NCBI GenBank assembly: GCA_032768795.1
Contig: CP136490.1
Span: forward strand, 2,480,001 to 2,544,000
DNA from: Tremella fuciformis
Taxonomy: Eukaryota > Basidiomycota > Tremellomycetes > Tremellales > Tremellaceae
DNA: 64,000 nucleotides
Direction of reading: 5' to 3'
Part shown: positions 61,561 to 64,000 of the stretch, piece after piece
Layout: each line of letters begins with the position of its first letter
Numbering within the stretch: the stretch's first letter is position 1
Translations under genes and position numbers: made by a program
Notes under the pieces: model-generated
What the model saw: the letters and a program-made list of their open reading frames with translations, nothing else
What the model was told of the DNA's origin: nothing
Databases searched by the model: none

Positions 61561-63496
61561 ATGCAGCGACACTTCTCGGACCAAGGCCAAGGCTTCTCCG
61601 CCCATCCGGGCAACGGCAATGCGCGCGGCCTCACGCTCGGCCAGCCGAGAGGGACGGTCTCGATGCCCACTTCGCCTATACAGGCGCACGTGTACCCTTG
61701 GTCGGAGGGCGTGAGCTGCCCACTTGCTGAGTTTGACGGCTTTACTGATGTGTATCAGCCCCAGACGGCCCAGGCGTACTTCAACATCCCCGTGAGTCGG
61801 CCTTCCCACTCTCAGCACAGCAAGCCTCTGACGGGACAGGCTGAACCCGAACCGTTTAACCCCTCGCCGGACGTGCAGGGGTATTACGAGCCCAACTACC
61901 TGGATGAGTCCTCTGTACTGGGTGCGCGGCCGTTGTCGGGTGGCGAGGGCCAGCCGCCCAGGAAGAAACGCGCCCAGGTACGTATCGCCTGTACGCACTG
62001 CCAGAAGGCGTGCAAGAAATGTTCCAACACCCGGTGAGCCCCTCAGTCCGAGTGGTGGAAGTGGGAAGAGCAGTGCTGATGGGGATGATAGGCCGTGTGA
62101 GCGCTGTGTCAAGTACGGCCTGAAAGACTGCGTCGACTCGTCTCGCAAGCCGCGCAAGACGGGCGTCAAGCGCGGGCCGTACAAGCGCCGAGCGTCAAAG
62201 TACCCAGACGACCTCTCGTCTTCCCTATCGCTGTCGACCTCGCCCCTCCCGCCCAACACGGAACAGCTAGACCCTAATCAGCGGTTCTACCACGCGCACC
62301 AGCACCAGCACCCTCTCCAGAGTCCACACGCCGTCAATGGCAGCCCGCACACCCATTCCCATCCTCACCAACATGCTCACCCCGGTCTGCCGTCCCCTCC
62401 AGGCCAGCAGGCCATGCCAGCTGGCCCTGGTCCTGCTTGGAACCCCCGGCGGTCCTCAGAGTACGCCTACCAGCCCGAGGCGCATCCCAACGGTCCACAG
62501 GGGTACCCGCCGCCGCCCCGGTCCAGCCTCGGCGGCGTCTTTGCCGCTGCTCTCAGCGGTCCGAGGTGGATCAACGGCGAGCGCCTCGTCGCGCCGCCCA
62601 CCCAGCGCCCGCACCACGACGTCTCCGCCGATGTCAGTCTAGGCGCGCCAGGCAGCGGAGCTGGCGGTACAGAGACGCCCGGCGTCATGTACCCTGTCGC
62701 GCCCATGAGCACATTCCCCCTCTCCCTCGGCATCCCACCCAAATCCGGCCCAGGCCAAGGGGGTATGGCCGACCCCTTCAGCCGCGCGGTCAGCCCACTG
62801 GGCACACGACCCGTCGTGGCGCACCACCTCGTCTCGCCGCCGAATGAGCTGGCTGGCGAAGCGGCGATGGACATCGACCCGCTTCTCTCAGCCTTTGGCT
62901 TTGACCCGTCGCTCATCCCTACTGAACAGCCCAACGGGTCTGGCACTGGGTCTGGGTGCGTGTCCGCCCCGCCGGAAATGACGACGTACGGGTTGCAAAG
63001 TATGCTCGGGGGACCCTACAACTTTCCCCAGGCAGTCTCGGCGCCCGTCTCGCCGCGCACCTCGTCCGTCCCCTGGCCTGACGTGCGCCCTGCACCTCGC
63101 TCGTCCTCGACTGAGCCCCCGAGCACAGCGGCAAACGTGCCTCAGCCGATGTTTGGCATGGGGCCGATGGGCCGGGCGGGCGGGTACACGTCGCCAGCGA
63201 TGATTGCGCTGAAACGCGTGCGCAAGCCGAGCCTGAAGACGCTCATGTCAAACACGACGTCGGCCAACAACTCGCCGCTGGGCAGCCCGATGCTGGCCCC
63301 GCTGCCGCCGCTCACGGAGAGCCCCACGCTCTTTGATCAGCCGATGAATGTGGAGATGGAAGGTTGGCTCGACAGCCACGAGCTCCGCACCGCGACAGAG
63401 ACGGAAGAAGGGAGAAAAGAGGTCCCCAGTCCGAATCCCAATCGGACGGGCGACCTGAGTTTCGGAGGCATGTTGGAGATTGGCTTCTCGTCTTGA
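61561..63496 (+). CDS. Zn2Cys6 regulator with RGPYKRR basic motif, two exons
   Basis: Exons 61561-62033 and 62092-63496 (58-nt intron) give 625 residues. The zinc cluster is split by the intron: I-A-C-T-H-C-Q-K-A-C-K-K-C then R-P-C-E-R-C-V-K-Y-G-L-K-D-C. The segment R-K-P-R-K-T-G-V-K-R-G-P-Y-K-R-R directly after it is a hallmark of a conserved fungal subfamily and would add minor-groove contacts or a nuclear signal. The remainder is Pro/Ser/His/Gln-rich (a His-Gln run near residues 240-280) and acts presumably as an activation or interaction region. There is no fungal_trans domain, so it is a short-type regulator. Target genes are unknown. Confidence 0.88.
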
Positions 63497-63712
63497 AGGT
63501 CTGTTTAAGTATAGAATCATCAGTTCAAGTACTGCACTCGCGTGCGCGTTAGATCCGCTCTGTACACCAGCCAGGCTTGCCACACAGGGCTGTCGGTAGC
63601 GCTTATACCCCGTCCCCAACGCCGTCGTATCAATGTACATGCATGTCGTCCTACTAGCCTCCACCGCCCTGTCTGGTGGACGCCGGACTCAATGGCAATG
63701 ATGGGAGGTGAC

Positions 63713-64000
63713 CTATCGCGAGACAATGCCGTCGAATCGTTGTTTGAACCAAGAGATGGTCTGCTCAGGCTTGACCTTGTGGCCAAAGCCAACACGGCCG
63801 GTGGCGTGCTTGCGGCGGGCGACACGGAGACCGGGGCGGCCCATGACGACGTAGCTGACTGTCAGCTGACACGCCGGCGTCGACCGAGCAGGGCTCACAA
63901 GTCCATACCGAAGATACCGATTCCTGGGTCGTACTTGATACCCAAGTCGATGTGCTCCTCGATACCGAAACCAAAGTTGCCGGTCTCGGAGAAGTTGCTG
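63713..64000 (-). CDS. RPL11: 60S ribosomal protein uL5 (RPL11), 3' part
   Basis: Exons 63899-64000 (continuing beyond the window) and 63713-63854, separated by a 44-nt intron. The visible 81 C-terminal residues include [25 protein letters not shown], then [14 protein letters not shown], diagnostic of eukaryotic uL5. The end [10 protein letters not shown] fits the family. It is part of the central protuberance of the large subunit and contacts 5S RNP. The 5' end lies outside, so the gene is partial here only because of the window edge. It is convergent with the Zn2Cys6 gene. Confidence 0.93.
   Translation of the reverse strand, partial: QQLLRDRQLWFRYRGAHRLGYQVRPRNRYLRYGLVSPARSTPACQLTVSYVVMGRPGLRVARRKHATGRVGFGHKVKPEQTISWFKQRFDGIVSR

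Overview
The window reads as nuclear DNA of a basidiomycete yeast, most likely a Tremellomycete (Cryptococcus/Kwoniella-like). Genes are dense and lie on both strands. Conserved genes are split by many very short introns (about 38-60 nt, GTRNGT donors, CTNAC/CTGAY branch sites just before YAG). Recognisable proteins are fungal: Sed5, Sm-G, uL5/RPL11, Dur3, an AmdS-type amidase, Zn2Cys6 regulators and AAAP/MFS permeases. Exon joins were built by hand by matching reading frame, splice signals and protein-family conservation. Most conserved genes close in frame over their full expected length.

Layout. (1) 0-13.2 kb: a plus-strand array of lineage-restricted, low-complexity genes. At least five share a roughly 40-residue module, three share a C-terminal LWGGGQNA tail, and four share an upstream DNA block. 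One is interrupted by a perfect 35-bp hairpin. (2) 14-18.6 kb: a Ser/Pro-rich single-pass membrane protein, the snRNP protein Sm-G (minus, three small exons) and syntaxin Sed5. (3) 18.7-21.3 kb: two divergent paralogues of unknown function. (4) 21.5-31.4 kb: a probable sugar-uptake and hydrolysis group (intracellular GH5 hydrolase, MFS sugar permease, Zn2Cys6 regulator, second MFS permease). (5) 32.0-43.9 kb: urea/polyamine transporter Dur3 facing an acetamidase-type amidase, a nitrogen-scavenging pair. Their shared upstream region is split by a 6165-bp DNA transposon. (6) 43.9-45.0 kb: a tandem dimer of a 521-bp TRIM-like miniature LTR element. (7) 45-48.8 kb: a TPX2-tail-like protein, a Gfo/Idh/MocA oxidoreductase and tRNA-Ala(AGC). 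(8) 48.9-60.3 kb: minus-strand small orphan genes, several with a basic or MGxC N-terminus and a common short motif, with an AAAP amino-acid permease among them. (9) 61.5-64 kb: a Zn2Cys6 regulator and the 3' end of RPL11.

The two most unusual objects are mobile. The 6.2-kb element has 23-bp perfect terminal inverted repeats and a 5-bp target duplication (CAGTG). It carries three same-strand genes: an alpha-type protein kinase with an N-terminal Cys-pair domain, an integrase-core DDE recombinase, and a 2-oxoglutarate/Fe(II) dioxygenase-like protein with TET/JBP-like features. The TRIM dimer (134-bp LTR, 253-bp interior, 134-bp LTR, twice, back to back, outer TSD TTCCG) carries in each LTR a tRNA-like fold without an anticodon arm. 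The 3' end of that fold plus CCA is complementary to the element's own primer-binding site over 14 nt, which suggests a self-encoded reverse-transcription primer.
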